Shown here: piece by piece, positions 34,284 to 42,453 of the stretch
How the letters are laid out: each line of letters starts with the position of its first letter
Position numbering within the stretch: position 1 is the first letter of the stretch
From: Mumia quercus
Lineage (GTDB): Bacteria > Actinomycetota > Actinomycetes > Propionibacteriales > Nocardioidaceae
NCBI RefSeq assembly: GCF_025506335.1
Contig: NZ_JANZYO010000004.1
Coordinates: 523,129-587,128, forward strand
Length of the DNA: 64,000 bases
Direction: 5' to 3'
Notes under the pieces: model-generated
Seen by the model: only the letters and a program-made list of their open reading frames with translations
What the model was told of the DNA's origin: nothing
Database searches by the model: none
Made by a program: the position numbers and the translations under genes

Positions 34284-36917
34284 ATGGCAGGACACGCACG
34301 AGGGCGAGGGCGGGCGGCGGTGGCGGCGCTCGTCGTCGTCCTCGCGCTGTGCGGCGAGGGAACGGCTTCGGCCGTTGCCTCGACCGCGGACCGCCAGGCT
34401 GCTCCGGCTGCCGTCGTACGCGCCGGCACTCCAGCGCCCTCACGCGCGCCGGCCGGTGCGGTGCGGACGGAGGCGCGGCTGCGGGCCGCCTGGGCCGACC
34501 CGATGCGGCGCCGGATCGACCTCGGCGCCGACATCGTGCTCCGTGACTGCGACCGCGGGGATCCCGTGCGGGAGTCCCCGCGCCCGCTGGTGCTCGACGG
34601 GCACGGGCACGCGATCCGGCAGTCCTGCTTCGAGAACCGCGTGCTGCGCCAGGACGGCACGGGCTACCTCGACCTCAGACGGGTGAGCCTCCTGCGCGGC
34701 GGATCGGACGGGCCGGGAGCCGCGCTGACCTCGCGCGGCGAGATCGCGATGTCGGACTGCTCGGTCAAGCAGAGCCTCGCCGAGGAGCCCGGCGGAGGAG
34801 TCTTCTCGATGCGCCGCGTCACCGTCCGCCGCTGCCACATCAACGGCAACCTCGCCAACGACGACGGTGGCGGGATCTACGCGCGCAGGGGCGGGGTCCA
34901 GGTGTACGACTCCGTGCTCAGCGCCAACCTCGTCGACGGGTCCGGAGGCGCGATCGGCTCGACCGGCGACATCCTCGTCGTCCGGTCGCACGTCGACGCG
35001 AACACCACCGACGGGGACGGTGGGGCTCTTTACGCCGACGAGGACGGGGACGTGACGGTGATCGACTCGCTCGTCGACGGAAGCGACGCCGACGGACCAG
35101 GGGGCGCGATCTTCACCCTCGACGGGGACGTCGCGGTCTTCGGCTCCACCCTCGTCGGGAACAGGGCTGACGACAGGGGCGGCGCGATCTCCGGAGAGGC
35201 CGACGTCCTGGTCGTGAACTCCACGGTGGCCAGGAACCTCGCCGTCGCCCACGTCGGCGGCGGCATCTGGGCGCGCGGTGACCTCGTGCTGGTCAATGCG
35301 ACGGTGACGAACAACTACGCCGAGGGTGCGGGAGGTGGAGTGATGGCGGCGGGCGCGACCACGCTCGTGTCCTCGACGATCACGCGCAACATCGGCTCGG
35401 TGGCGGCGGATGTCGGAGCCGCAGGCCCGTTCGCGAGCGCGTCGTCGATCATCGGTCCCGCCGCTTGGGAAGGCGTCACCGGCGACACGATCCCCACACG
35501 GCGCAGCTGTCGCGTGTATCGCGTGCGCTCGTTCGGCCACAACCTCACCGCGGACCCGTCGTGCGTGCTGAACTCCGCCACGGACCACACCGCCGACCAC
35601 CCGGACCTCGCGCAGCTCGAGGACGACCCTGCCGGGTTCGTCCTGGTCCCGCGCCCCACCAGCCCCGTACGCGGGAAGATCCCCGCCGGGGAGTGCCGTG
35701 GCCGCCTGCCGTCGCCGCTGCCCGCCGGCCAGCTCCTCGAGCGGTGGGTGACGTGGAGCAGGGTGCTCAGCCACGACGCCGTCGGCACGCCCAAGGGTGT
35801 CGCCGGCCGGCCGTGCGACATCGGTGCCGTGCAGGCCGCGGCAGCAGCAGGCTCCGCGCCGGCGTTGGCGCGCGTACCGGTGGCGAGGCCTGCGTCACCG
35901 ACCACGACCGTCTCACCGCCTCGCACCCTCCGCCCCGCGCCTCCGGCTGCCCGCCGGGCTAGGGCCTCGCGACCGGCGACGTCGCTACGGGCGGCCCTCC
36001 GCCGGATGACCAAGCGTCTGCGCGCGCTCGACCGGGGGTCGGCGCGCTTCGACCGCCTGCTCGCGTGCACGAGGAAGGTCGGGATCGCGCGCGCAGGTGG
36101 ACGGGGTCGCGGGTTCTCCTACGACGAACGCGACGGTACGGGCACGCAGACCCGGCGGGCGCTCGTACGCGAACGGGTGACGCCGAGGTGGAAGCTCCTG
36201 CGGCTGTCGCCGACCCGGCGATGCGCGAGCGCCGTGCCCGACCCCAACGGCTCGGGTGCCGACGCCAGGGTCGGACGCCCGCGTGTTCCCCGGGGCCTGG
36301 CTGCCCTCCGCAAGACGTTCCGACGGCTCGAGCGCATCGAGGAGCGGGTCGAGGAGCGTACGGAGCGGTTCGACGCCTGGGAGTCCTGCCTCGTGTGGCT
36401 GCCCGTCACCGAGCACGGCGACGCCGAACAGCGACTGGGCTACCGGGTCGATCCCCGGCTCTCGCCGGGGCGTCGGGCGTACTCGCCCGCCGTCGACATC
36501 GATCGGGGCCGGTGGGACGACCCGGACTACCAGCTCCTCGCGGTGCGCCCGAAGAAGCGGGGGTGCGGGCGCGGACCCGGCGAGTCCGCGGATCGACTGG
36601 CGCCGCGTCGCCGATCGGACGACTCCAGGGAGGACCTCCGTCAGGACCTCCGCTCGATGCGCGAGGACGTCGAGGACCTCGTGGAGCCGGTGGGTGACAT
36701 CGTCCGTTTCGACGAGTGCGCGTACACCGTGGGCATGCGCCAGACCCGCGGCTACCTGCACAAGGGGGCGCGCGGCAAGGTGACCCGGCGCCCGGCACTG
36801 TCGTTCGACATGCGCGGGCACCGACTGCCGCGCCTCGACGTGCTCGCCTTCCCGGGCGAGGAGCCGCCGCAGATCGAGTGCAACGAGGACGCGGGCGGGC
36901 AGGAGACGGACGAGTAA
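34284..36917 (+). CDS. Secreted right-handed beta-helix protein with triplicated Cys module
   Basis: 877 residues, ATG 34284 after AAGGAAGG. Signal peptide ends near TASAVA (residue about 31). Residues about 95-380 are a parallel beta-helix built from repeats of the form DGDGGALYA, DGPGGAIF, DRGGAISG, AGGGVMAAG. A Pro/Ala-rich linker follows near 520-565. The C-terminus has three diverged copies of one module (starting about 566, 669 and 783): a charged amphipathic helix, an FD-x-C, and a beta part ending in Cys. Beta-helices usually bind or cleave polysaccharide, but no lyase catalytic set is recognised. No wall anchor. Confidence 0.8.
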   Translation: MAGHARGRGRAAVAALVVVLALCGEGTASAVASTADRQAAPAAVVRAGTPAPSRAPAGAVRTEARLRAAWADPMRRRIDLGADIVLRDCDRGDPVRESPRPLVLDGHGHAIRQSCFENRVLRQDGTGYLDLRRVSLLRGGSDGPGAALTSRGEIAMSDCSVKQSLAEEPGGGVFSMRRVTVRRCHINGNLANDDGGGIYARRGGVQVYDSVLSANLVDGSGGAIGSTGDILVVRSHVDANTTDGDGGALYADEDGDVTVIDSLVDGSDADGPGGAIFTLDGDVAVFGSTLVGNRADDRGGAISGEADVLVVNSTVARNLAVAHVGGGIWARGDLVLVNATVTNNYAEGAGGGVMAAGATTLVSSTITRNIGSVAADVGAAGPFASASSIIGPAAWEGVTGDTIPTRRSCRVYRVRSFGHNLTADPSCVLNSATDHTADHPDLAQLEDDPAGFVLVPRPTSPVRGKIPAGECRGRLPSPLPAGQLLERWVTWSRVLSHDAVGTPKGVAGRPCDIGAVQAAAAAGSAPALARVPVARPASPTTTVSPPRTLRPAPPAARRARASRPATSLRAALRRMTKRLRALDRGSARFDRLLACTRKVGIARAGGRGRGFSYDERDGTGTQTRRALVRERVTPRWKLLRLSPTRRCASAVPDPNGSGADARVGRPRVPRGLAALRKTFRRLERIEERVEERTERFDAWESCLVWLPVTEHGDAEQRLGYRVDPRLSPGRRAYSPAVDIDRGRWDDPDYQLLAVRPKKRGCGRGPGESADRLAPRRRSDDSREDLRQDLRSMREDVEDLVEPVGDIVRFDECAYTVGMRQTRGYLHKGARGKVTRRPALSFDMRGHRLPRLDVLAFPGEEPPQIECNEDAGGQETDE

Positions 36918-36938
36918 CGGCCTGCACGTCTCGGAGGG

Positions 36939-37424
36939 TCACAGGCCCAGGGCGCCCGCGAGACCGTTGAGCTGCAGCCGGATCCCTCCGCGGACGTGGG
37001 GAAGGTCGTGCTCGCCGTCGCCGGTCGGCGTCACGAACGCGACCTGCTCGGTCCACTGGAGGCGCGTGCCCTCGTCGCTCGGGTCGAGCACGACCGTCAC
37101 GAGGGAGACCCATCGCAGGACCTCGTTCACGTGAGTGTCGTACGTCAGCACGATCCGTTGCGCAGGGACGACGTCGACGAACCGGGAGTCGTACGCGAGG
37201 TGCTCGATCGTCCCGTCGAACGCGCGGAACGTGCTCCGTGCCGACTCGCCGCCGCCGACGCGGAAGTCGTGCTCGTAGGTGGCGTCGCGACCGGGGAGCC
37301 TGAACCACCGGCGCCGTACGGCGGGGTCGGAGAAGGCCTCGTACACGCGTGCGGGTGGGGCCTCGAGATCCTGCGTCACGACGAAGGTGTCGTGCCGGAC
37401 GTCGGCGAGCGTGGGTGTCGTCAT
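36939..37424 (-). CDS. SRPBCC/AHSA1-family protein
   Basis: 161 residues. VTQDLEAPPARVYEAFSDPAVRRRWF is the standard N-terminal strand and helix of START-like AHSA1 domains; EHDFRVGGGESARSTF and EQVAFVTPTGDGEHDLPHVRGG follow with the expected spacing, then a long C-terminal helix. These bind small hydrophobic ligands or chaperones. ATG 37424 has no good ribosome site; GTG codons a few residues earlier are possible. It ends 21 bases from the convergent beta-helix gene. Confidence 0.85.
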   Translation of the reverse strand: MTTPTLADVRHDTFVVTQDLEAPPARVYEAFSDPAVRRRWFRLPGRDATYEHDFRVGGGESARSTFRAFDGTIEHLAYDSRFVDVVPAQRIVLTYDTHVNEVLRWVSLVTVVLDPSDEGTRLQWTEQVAFVTPTGDGEHDLPHVRGGIRLQLNGLAGALGL

Positions 37425-37452
37425 GGCGAGTGCAACCACGACGGCGTTCGCG

Positions 37453-37800
37453 TTAGTCCTCGACGGGCGCGCCGCCGAGGCCGATCTCGTTGCCGTCGGG
37501 GTCGCGGTACGTGTGCTTGCGGACGCCGTTCCCGTACGTCTCGCGGGCCTGCGGCTCGATGCCACGGGCACGGGCGGCCTCGGTGAACGCGTCGAGGTCA
37601 CCCACGAACAGCGTCTGCACGGCGTGGCCGGCGTGCTCAGGCTTGAGCTCGACGTAGAGGAAGCGGTGCTCGGCGAGCTCCCAGACCGCCTCGGTGTCGT
37701 TCGGCATGAACGCCGCGTCGTTGCCCAGCAGACGGCCGTACCAGTCCTTCGCGACGTCGAGGTCGCTCACGTACACGCCGGCGAAGAGGTCGATTTCCAT
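37453..37800 (-). CDS. VOC-family (glyoxalase/bleomycin-resistance fold) protein
   Basis: 115 residues with one beta-alpha-beta-beta-beta pair typical of VOC: FAGVYVSDLDVAKDWYGRLLG, then HRFLYVELKPEHAG and the ending THTYRDPDGNEIGLGG-like RDPDGNEIGLGG. The metal Glu is probably that of GNEIGL or YVELK. Substrate unknown. It starts only 14 bases from a 41-bp palindrome shared with the divergent hydrolase, so the two are probably co-regulated. Confidence 0.88.
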   Translation of the reverse strand: MEIDLFAGVYVSDLDVAKDWYGRLLGNDAAFMPNDTEAVWELAEHRFLYVELKPEHAGHAVQTLFVGDLDAFTEAARARGIEPQARETYGNGVRKHTYRDPDGNEIGLGGAPVED

Positions 37801-37813
37801 CCCGACACGCTAG

Positions 37814-37854
37814 CGCGGTTGATCGGTGCCACCAGGTGACACCGATCCACCGCG
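37814..37854. promoter_or_regulatory. 41-bp operator dyad between VOC and hydrolase genes
   Basis: The 15-base left arm (CGCGGTTGATCGGTG) and right arm (CACCGATCCACCGCG) are complementary except for one position, around an 11-base centre. The inner 8-bp arms GATCGGTG/CACCGATC are perfect. Divergent genes start at 37800 and 37893. No regulator gene is adjacent. Confidence 0.6.
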
Positions 37855-37892
37855 TTGCGATGAGTTCGGCGATGCGGCGCGGTCAACACGGC

Positions 37893-38759
37893 ATGACCGA
37901 GACACACATGCTGAAGACACCAGATGTCACGCTCGCGTACGACGTACGGGGGCCGATGCCGCCGACGGACGGGCGGCCTGTGCTGATGATGGTCGGCGCG
38001 CCGATGGACGCCAGCGGGTTCACGACGCTCGCGTCGCACTTCGCCGACCGCACCGTGGTCACGTACGACCCGCGCGGGCTCGGACGCAGCACCCGCCACG
38101 ACGGATCGCTCGTCAACACGCCGGAGCAGAACGCTGAGGACATCCACCAGATCATCACCGAGCTCGGGGCGGGCCCGGTCGAGCTGTTCGGGAGCAGCGG
38201 CGGCGCCGTGAGTGGCCTCGAGCTGGTCGCCACGCACCCTGAGGACGTGGCGCTGCTGGTCGCGCACGAGCCGCCGCTGACCCCGTTGCTGCCCGATGCG
38301 GACAAGGTGAAGGCCGCGACGGACCGGATCCACAGCATCTACATGGAGAAGGGCTGGGGCCACGGCATGGCGGCCTTCATCGGGATGACGGAGTGGAAGG
38401 GGGAGATCACCGACGAGTACCTCGCGTCCCCGCCGCCGGACCCGGCCGCGTTCGGGATGCCGACCGAGGACGACGGGTCGCGCGACGACCCGCTGCTCTC
38501 CGGCGTCTCCGACGAGGTCACCGACAAGGTGCCCGACCTCGAGGCCGTGAAGGCTGCCCCGACGCGCGTCGTCATCGCGGTGGGCGAGGAGTCCGAGGGG
38601 CTGATGACCGGCCGTACGTCGGTCGCTGTCGCCGAGGCGCTCGGTCAGGACGCGGTGGTGTTCCCCAGCAACCATGGCGGGTTCCTCGGCGGAGAGTTCG
38701 GGCAGATGGGCAAGCCGGAGGAGTTCGCCACCAAGCTCCGCGAGGTCCTCGGCGGTTAG
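37893..38759 (+). CDS. Alpha/beta hydrolase
   Basis: 288 residues. Strand and loop RPVLMMVGAPMDASGF, VTYDPRGLGRSTR, nucleophile S102 in ELFGSSGGAVSGL, and a C-terminal SNHGGFLGGEFG with the likely His. The oxyanion part lacks the usual HG pair (VGAPM), as in a subgroup of actinobacterial hydrolases. ATG 37893 chosen; MLKTP at 37908 is possible and no ribosome site decides. Function not predicted further. Its stop is immediately followed by a REP-like cluster. Confidence 0.82.
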   Translation: MTETHMLKTPDVTLAYDVRGPMPPTDGRPVLMMVGAPMDASGFTTLASHFADRTVVTYDPRGLGRSTRHDGSLVNTPEQNAEDIHQIITELGAGPVELFGSSGGAVSGLELVATHPEDVALLVAHEPPLTPLLPDADKVKAATDRIHSIYMEKGWGHGMAAFIGMTEWKGEITDEYLASPPPDPAAFGMPTEDDGSRDDPLLSGVSDEVTDKVPDLEAVKAAPTRVVIAVGEESEGLMTGRTSVAVAEALGQDAVVFPSNHGGFLGGEFGQMGKPEEFATKLREVLGG

Positions 38760-38942
38760 TTGGTCGAGTAGCGCCGAGCCGGGGATGTGGTTGGTCGAGT
38801 AGCGACGAGCCGCGGGGTTTGGTTGGTCGAGTAGCGACGAGCCGCTAGGCGAGGCGTGTATCGAGACCCGGGTCTCGATACGTCCTCCGCTAGCGCTCCC
38901 GCCTACTCGACCAGCGAGGGCACTCGCCTACTCGACCAGCGT
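38760..38942. repeat. REP-like palindrome cluster (GGTCGAGTAG family), locus 2
   Basis: Three tandem left half-units (TTGGTCGAGTAGCGNCGAGCC at about 38760, 38790 and 38823), a central GTGTATCGAGACCC-GGGTCTCGATACG palindrome, and two right half-units (CCTACTCGACCAGCG). The outer right unit reaches into the 3' end of the MarR gene and provides its last codons and TAG stop. Confidence 0.85.
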
Positions 38943-39404
38943 CCGCTCGACGTCTTCCAGGCCCGCCAGCATCGCCCGCAGCACCCGGAGCGTGGCGTCG
39001 ATGTCGGCGTCGGTGAGGTCGCCCGGGACATGGCTCATCAGCTCGTGCTCCCGAGCAAGGACGGCGTCGATCGCGCGCTCGCCGTCGGCGGTGATGCGGA
39101 TCAGCGACGAGCGCCGGTGCGCCGGGTTGTCCACCGCCTCGACCCATCCGAGTGCGGCGGCATCGTTGACCATCCGCTGCACGAACTGCCGGCTGAGGTC
39201 CTGCTCGCGAGCCATCTGCGGCACCGTACGAGCGCCGTCGCGGTGCAGCTGGTCGAGCACGGCGCGGACGCCGACCGACATGCCCATCACGGGCTGGCGC
39301 TGCTCGACGACGCGAAGGACCTTGCGCGACAGCGGACCGACGACGAGGTAGACCTCTGCGAGCCGCTCGGCAAGACGGTCAGGATTCAGGGGGGATGACG
39401 TCAC
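38928..39404 (-). CDS. MarR-family transcriptional regulator
   Basis: 158 residues. Winged HTH: VRAVLDQLHRDGARTVPQMAREQDLSRQFVQRMVNDAAALGWVE, then the wing HRRSSLIRITADGERA. The N- and C-terminal helices form the dimer interface. Its start is 58 bases from a divergent alpha/beta hydrolase, and two identical-type boxes lie between them, so it very likely represses both. The C-terminal LVE and stop are encoded by the REP-like repeat at 38760-38942, so the original C-terminus may have been longer or different. Confidence 0.9.
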   Translation of the reverse strand: MTSSPLNPDRLAERLAEVYLVVGPLSRKVLRVVEQRQPVMGMSVGVRAVLDQLHRDGARTVPQMAREQDLSRQFVQRMVNDAAALGWVEAVDNPAHRRSSLIRITADGERAIDAVLAREHELMSHVPGDLTDADIDATLRVLRAMLAGLEDVERTLVE

Positions 39405-39414
39405 CCCGCCATAA

Positions 39415-39462
39415 TGACACCTGGGTTGTCAACTCGCCAGACCTATGACACCTTGGTTGTCA
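39415..39462. promoter_or_regulatory. Twin MarR operators
   Basis: Two 17-bp sites, TGACACCTGGGTTGTCA (39415-39431) and TGACACCTTGGTTGTCA (39446-39462), differ at one base and are 31 bp apart, about three helical turns. Each is an inverted repeat of TGACA/TGTCA. The second ends on the first base of the hydrolase ATG. Confidence 0.75.
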
Positions 39463-40310
39463 TGTTGACCGACACGGATGCCTTGACGTACCTCGAGATC
39501 GCCGACCTTCGCGTCGCCTTCCTGGACCGCGACCCTCGTACGGACGCCACGCCCCTCGTGCTCCTGCACGGCGGCGCGGTGGACCACCGCATGTGGGCGC
39601 CGCAGCTCGACGCGTTCCCTGAGCGCCGCGTGATCGCGCCCGACGCGCGGGGTCACGGGTGGTCGTCGCGCGCCACGGAGGCGCGGCTGTGCGACGACGT
39701 GGTGGCGCTGCTCGACGCCCTGGAGATCGACCGCGCCGTCGTCGCCGGGATCTCGATGGGCGGTGCGACCGCCGTCGACCTTGCCCTCGAGCACCCGGAC
39801 CGCGTGGCGGGGGTCGTTGCCGGAGGCGTCGGGACGAGCGAGCCGGTGTTCGAGGACTCGTGGGCGCTCGATCTCTTCGCGCAGTGGCAGCGCGCGGAAG
39901 CGGCAGGCGACCCGCAGGCCTGGATGGCGGCGTTCATGGCGTTCGTACCGGGCCCGCACCGTACGCGCTCGGACGTCGATCCCGCCGTCTGGGACGCGGT
40001 CTCCGCGATGGCCGCGCACACCCTCAGCGCGCACGTCGTGGTCGATGCCGACGGCACGCCGCTGCCGCCCGCGAAGCCGACCGGGGTGACCGACACCTGG
40101 GCGCGGCTGCCTCACGTCTCCGTACCGGTGCTCGCCGTCGTTGGCGCGCTCGACGGCGACGATCACCGCGCCATGGCCGAGCGCCTGGCCACGCTCACGC
40201 CGCGCGGCGAGCTGGTCGTCGTCGAGGAGACGGCGCACTACCCGAACATGGAACGCCCGAAGGAGTTCAACCGCGTGATCGCCGACTTCCTCGCCTCGCA
40301 CGCCCTCTGA
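39462..40310 (+). CDS. Alpha/beta hydrolase under MarR control
   Basis: 282 residues. PLVLLHGGAVDHRMWAPQLDAF (oxyanion loop), VIAPDARGHGWSSR, nucleophile S98 in VVAGISMGGATA, Asp near VVGALDGDDH and His in ETAHYPNMERP. A general esterase/lactonase-type fold; substrate unknown, possibly the compound sensed by the neighbouring MarR protein. The ATG at 39462 coincides with the edge of a MarR box and has no ribosome site, which suggests a leaderless transcript that the repressor would block directly. Confidence 0.88.
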   Translation: MLTDTDALTYLEIADLRVAFLDRDPRTDATPLVLLHGGAVDHRMWAPQLDAFPERRVIAPDARGHGWSSRATEARLCDDVVALLDALEIDRAVVAGISMGGATAVDLALEHPDRVAGVVAGGVGTSEPVFEDSWALDLFAQWQRAEAAGDPQAWMAAFMAFVPGPHRTRSDVDPAVWDAVSAMAAHTLSAHVVVDADGTPLPPAKPTGVTDTWARLPHVSVPVLAVVGALDGDDHRAMAERLATLTPRGELVVVEETAHYPNMERPKEFNRVIADFLASHAL

Positions 40311-40316
40311 CCACGG

Positions 40317-40655
40317 TCACCCGCCCCTGGGCGGGAGCGACCGTACGTACGCGACGCCGCGCCGAACCCAGGATTCGAGCGCGGCGTCGTCCTGCACGGA
40401 GTCCGCCGCGACGCGCAGCCACCCGTGCATCTCTCGGCCGCGCATCACCATCGGCTCGACACCGTCGCCGTCCTCCAGCGCGGCGGACTCCTCGGGGTCG
40501 ACCCGCACCATCAGACCGCCCTTGCTGCTCGCAGCGACGGCCATCTGACCTCCGACGAGGAACGCGAGCCCACCGAACATCTGCTGCTCGCTGAGTGCGT
40601 CCTCGCCGGCCACCACCTCGCGGATCCGCTCCGCCAGCTCCTCGTCGTACGCCAT
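40317..40655 (-). CDS. TfoX N-terminal domain protein
   Basis: 112 residues: YDEELAERIREVVAGEDALSEQQMFGGLAFLVGGQMAVA is the signature opening of the TfoX N-terminal domain, followed by MVRVDPEESAAL and MRGREMHGWLRV. In proteobacteria TfoX controls competence; the stand-alone N-terminal domain in actinobacteria has no established role. It ends six bases from the convergent hydrolase gene. Confidence 0.9.
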   Translation of the reverse strand: MAYDEELAERIREVVAGEDALSEQQMFGGLAFLVGGQMAVAASSKGGLMVRVDPEESAALEDGDGVEPMVMRGREMHGWLRVAADSVQDDAALESWVRRGVAYVRSLPPRGG

Positions 40656-40699
40656 CTCCGCAGTGTCGCGCGCAGTGGTGACAATGCCGGGGGAATTGG

Positions 40700-40860
40700 G
40701 TGGTCGAGTAGCGGCGAGCCGCTAGGCAGGGAAGTGGGTGGTCGAGTAGCGGCGAGCCGCTGGGCGAGGCGTGTATCGAGACCCCGGGTCTCGATACGTC
40801 CTCCGCTAGCGCTCCGGACTACTCGACCAGCCAGGTGGCGGACTACTCGACCAGCCAGCG
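40700..40860. repeat. REP-like palindrome cluster (GGTCGAGTAG family), locus 3
   Basis: Two left half-units (GGTGGTCGAGTAGCGGCGAG at about 40700 and 40738), central GTGTATCGAGACCC-GGGTCTCGATACG, and two right half-units (GACTACTCGACCAGCCAG). Same layout as locus 2. It lies upstream of the TfoX gene and directly downstream of the RibD-like gene. Confidence 0.85.
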
Positions 40861-40863
40861 GGC

Positions 40864-41427
40864 TCACTTCACGACGTCGAAGACCTGCTTCTGAATGCCG
40901 TTGCCGTACGCGGCGTGGTCGACGAGCTTGAGCTTGGTCGTGTCCTTGTCGGCGTCGCTCCAGAGCCGCTTGCCGGCGCCGAGCAGCAGCGGGAAGACCA
41001 GCAGGTGGTACCGGTCGACCAGCCCCGCGTCCGCGAGGCTGCGGCCGAGCGTCGCGCTGCCGTGGACGGCGATCGGGCCGCCCTCGGTCTCCTTCAGCGC
41101 GGCGACCTCGTCGAGCGAGCGCAGGATGGTCGCGGGCCAGCGGTCGTCGTGGGACTCCAGCGTCGTCGACACGACGTAGCGCGGCATCTCGTTGTACTCC
41201 TTGAACTCCTCCATCGTCGGCCACACCGGCGCGAACGCCTCGTACGACTTCCGGCCGAGCAGCAGCGCCGTCGTCTCCTCCTGCTCGGTGCCCTTGAGCT
41301 CGTACGCGGCCTCGTCGAACTCGACGTCCTTGAACGTCCATCCGGCGTTGCGGTAGCCGGGCTCGCCGCCGGGCGCCTCCATGACGCCGTCGAGCGAGAC
41401 GAATGCGGTGACGATGAGTGGGCGCAT
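40864..41427 (-). CDS. Dihydrofolate reductase/RibD C-terminal-like reductase
   Basis: 187 residues. The RibD_C/DHFR fold shows VTAFVSLDGVMEAPGG at the N-terminus, ALLLGRKSYEAFAPVWP, IAVHGSATLGRSLADAGLVDRYHLLVFPLLLGAGKRLW and the ending THGNGI-like AYGNGIQKQVF. Such proteins bind NADPH and are often called dihydrofolate reductase family; the true substrate in actinobacteria is unknown. Its stop abuts REP-like locus 3. Confidence 0.9.
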   Translation of the reverse strand: MRPLIVTAFVSLDGVMEAPGGEPGYRNAGWTFKDVEFDEAAYELKGTEQEETTALLLGRKSYEAFAPVWPTMEEFKEYNEMPRYVVSTTLESHDDRWPATILRSLDEVAALKETEGGPIAVHGSATLGRSLADAGLVDRYHLLVFPLLLGAGKRLWSDADKDTTKLKLVDHAAYGNGIQKQVFDVVK

Positions 41428-41562
41428 GATTCCTCCAGAGGTGTGGGTCGAAGCAGCCTTGCATCCCTACGCCGAACGAGCGAGCGCCCTTTCGACATCG
41501 AACCCGAGGATTCTTCATCGGTGTGACGAGGAACTCCCCCCTCCCACCAGTTCCCCTCAAGG

Positions 41563-41579
41563 AAGGTATGCCTTACCTT
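41563..41579 (+). promoter_or_regulatory. DtxR/IdeR-type iron box
   Basis: AAGGTATGCCTTACCTT has perfect 6-bp arms (AAGGTA/TACCTT) around five bases and fits the AGGT-x3-C-x3-ACCT core of the DtxR/IdeR consensus. TACCTT in its right half could serve as a -10 element for a message starting near 41586. It precedes an iron-siderophore importer operon, as expected for iron repression. Confidence 0.8.
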
Positions 41580-41585
41580 GGTCAG

Positions 41586-42422
41586 GTGGACAACAACCAG
41601 CGCAAGCCCGAGCTGACCGCCGAGCGCGTCTGCGCGGCGTACGGCTCGACGTTCGTGGTCGATGACGTGAGCCTCGCTCTCGTGCCCGGCCGCGTCACCG
41701 CGCTGATCGGCCCGAACGGCAGCGGCAAGTCGACGCTCCTGCGTGCGCTCGCCCACCTGCACAAGGCCACCGAGGGCCGCATCGAGCTGTGCGACGGCGA
41801 GTCCGTCGCCGACCTCAAGTCCAAGGAGCTCGCCACCCGCCTCACCCTTCTCTCGCAGTCGCGCTCGGCCCCCGGCGGCGTGACCGTACGGGAGGTCGTC
41901 GCGTACGGGCGGCACCCGCACCGTTCGCGGTGGGGTGGCGGTGATCCCGACGGCAAGGCGATCGTCGAGCGCGCGATGGCGATGACCGGCGTCACCGAGC
42001 TCGCCAGCCGCGGCGTCGACACCCTGTCGGGTGGCCAGGCGCAGCGCGTGTGGCTCGCGAGCTGCCTCGCGCAGGACACGCCCGTGCTGCTGCTCGACGA
42101 GCCGACGACGTACCTCGACCTGCGCTACCAGGTCGAGCTCCTCGACATCGTCCGCGACCTCGCCGACGAGCACGGCATCGCGGTCGGCATCGTCCTGCAC
42201 GACCTGGACCAGGCGGCCGCCGTCGCCGACGAGGTCGTGCTGCTCGTCGAGGGCAAGGTGCGCGCGGTCGGTTCGCCGCAGGAGGTCCTCACCACCGAGC
42301 TGCTCTCACCCGCGTACGGGGTCACCGTCGACGTGCACGTCGATCCGCACGACGGCCACCTCCGTACCCGCGCCCGTGCGCGCCACCACGCTCGTCCCAC
42401 CACCGACGCCGTCGCTTCCTGA
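41586..42422 (+). CDS. Iron-siderophore ABC transporter ATPase
   Basis: 278 residues. Walker A LIGPNGSGKSTLL, Q-loop LLSQSRSAPGG, signature LSGGQAQRVWLA, Walker B VLLLDEPTTYLDLRYQVELLD, H-loop IVLHDLDQAA. The TTYLDL form is characteristic of FepC/FecE-type siderophore ATPases. GTG 41586 is chosen because an earlier ATG (41568, with AAGGAAGG) lies inside the iron box; leaderless translation from the GTG is plausible. First gene of a three-gene importer. Confidence 0.93.
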   Translation: MDNNQRKPELTAERVCAAYGSTFVVDDVSLALVPGRVTALIGPNGSGKSTLLRALAHLHKATEGRIELCDGESVADLKSKELATRLTLLSQSRSAPGGVTVREVVAYGRHPHRSRWGGGDPDGKAIVERAMAMTGVTELASRGVDTLSGGQAQRVWLASCLAQDTPVLLLDEPTTYLDLRYQVELLDIVRDLADEHGIAVGIVLHDLDQAAAVADEVVLLVEGKVRAVGSPQEVLTTELLSPAYGVTVDVHVDPHDGHLRTRARARHHARPTTDAVAS

Positions 42423-42453
42423 CGGCGCCACCCTCACAAGGAGAAGCCAGGCC

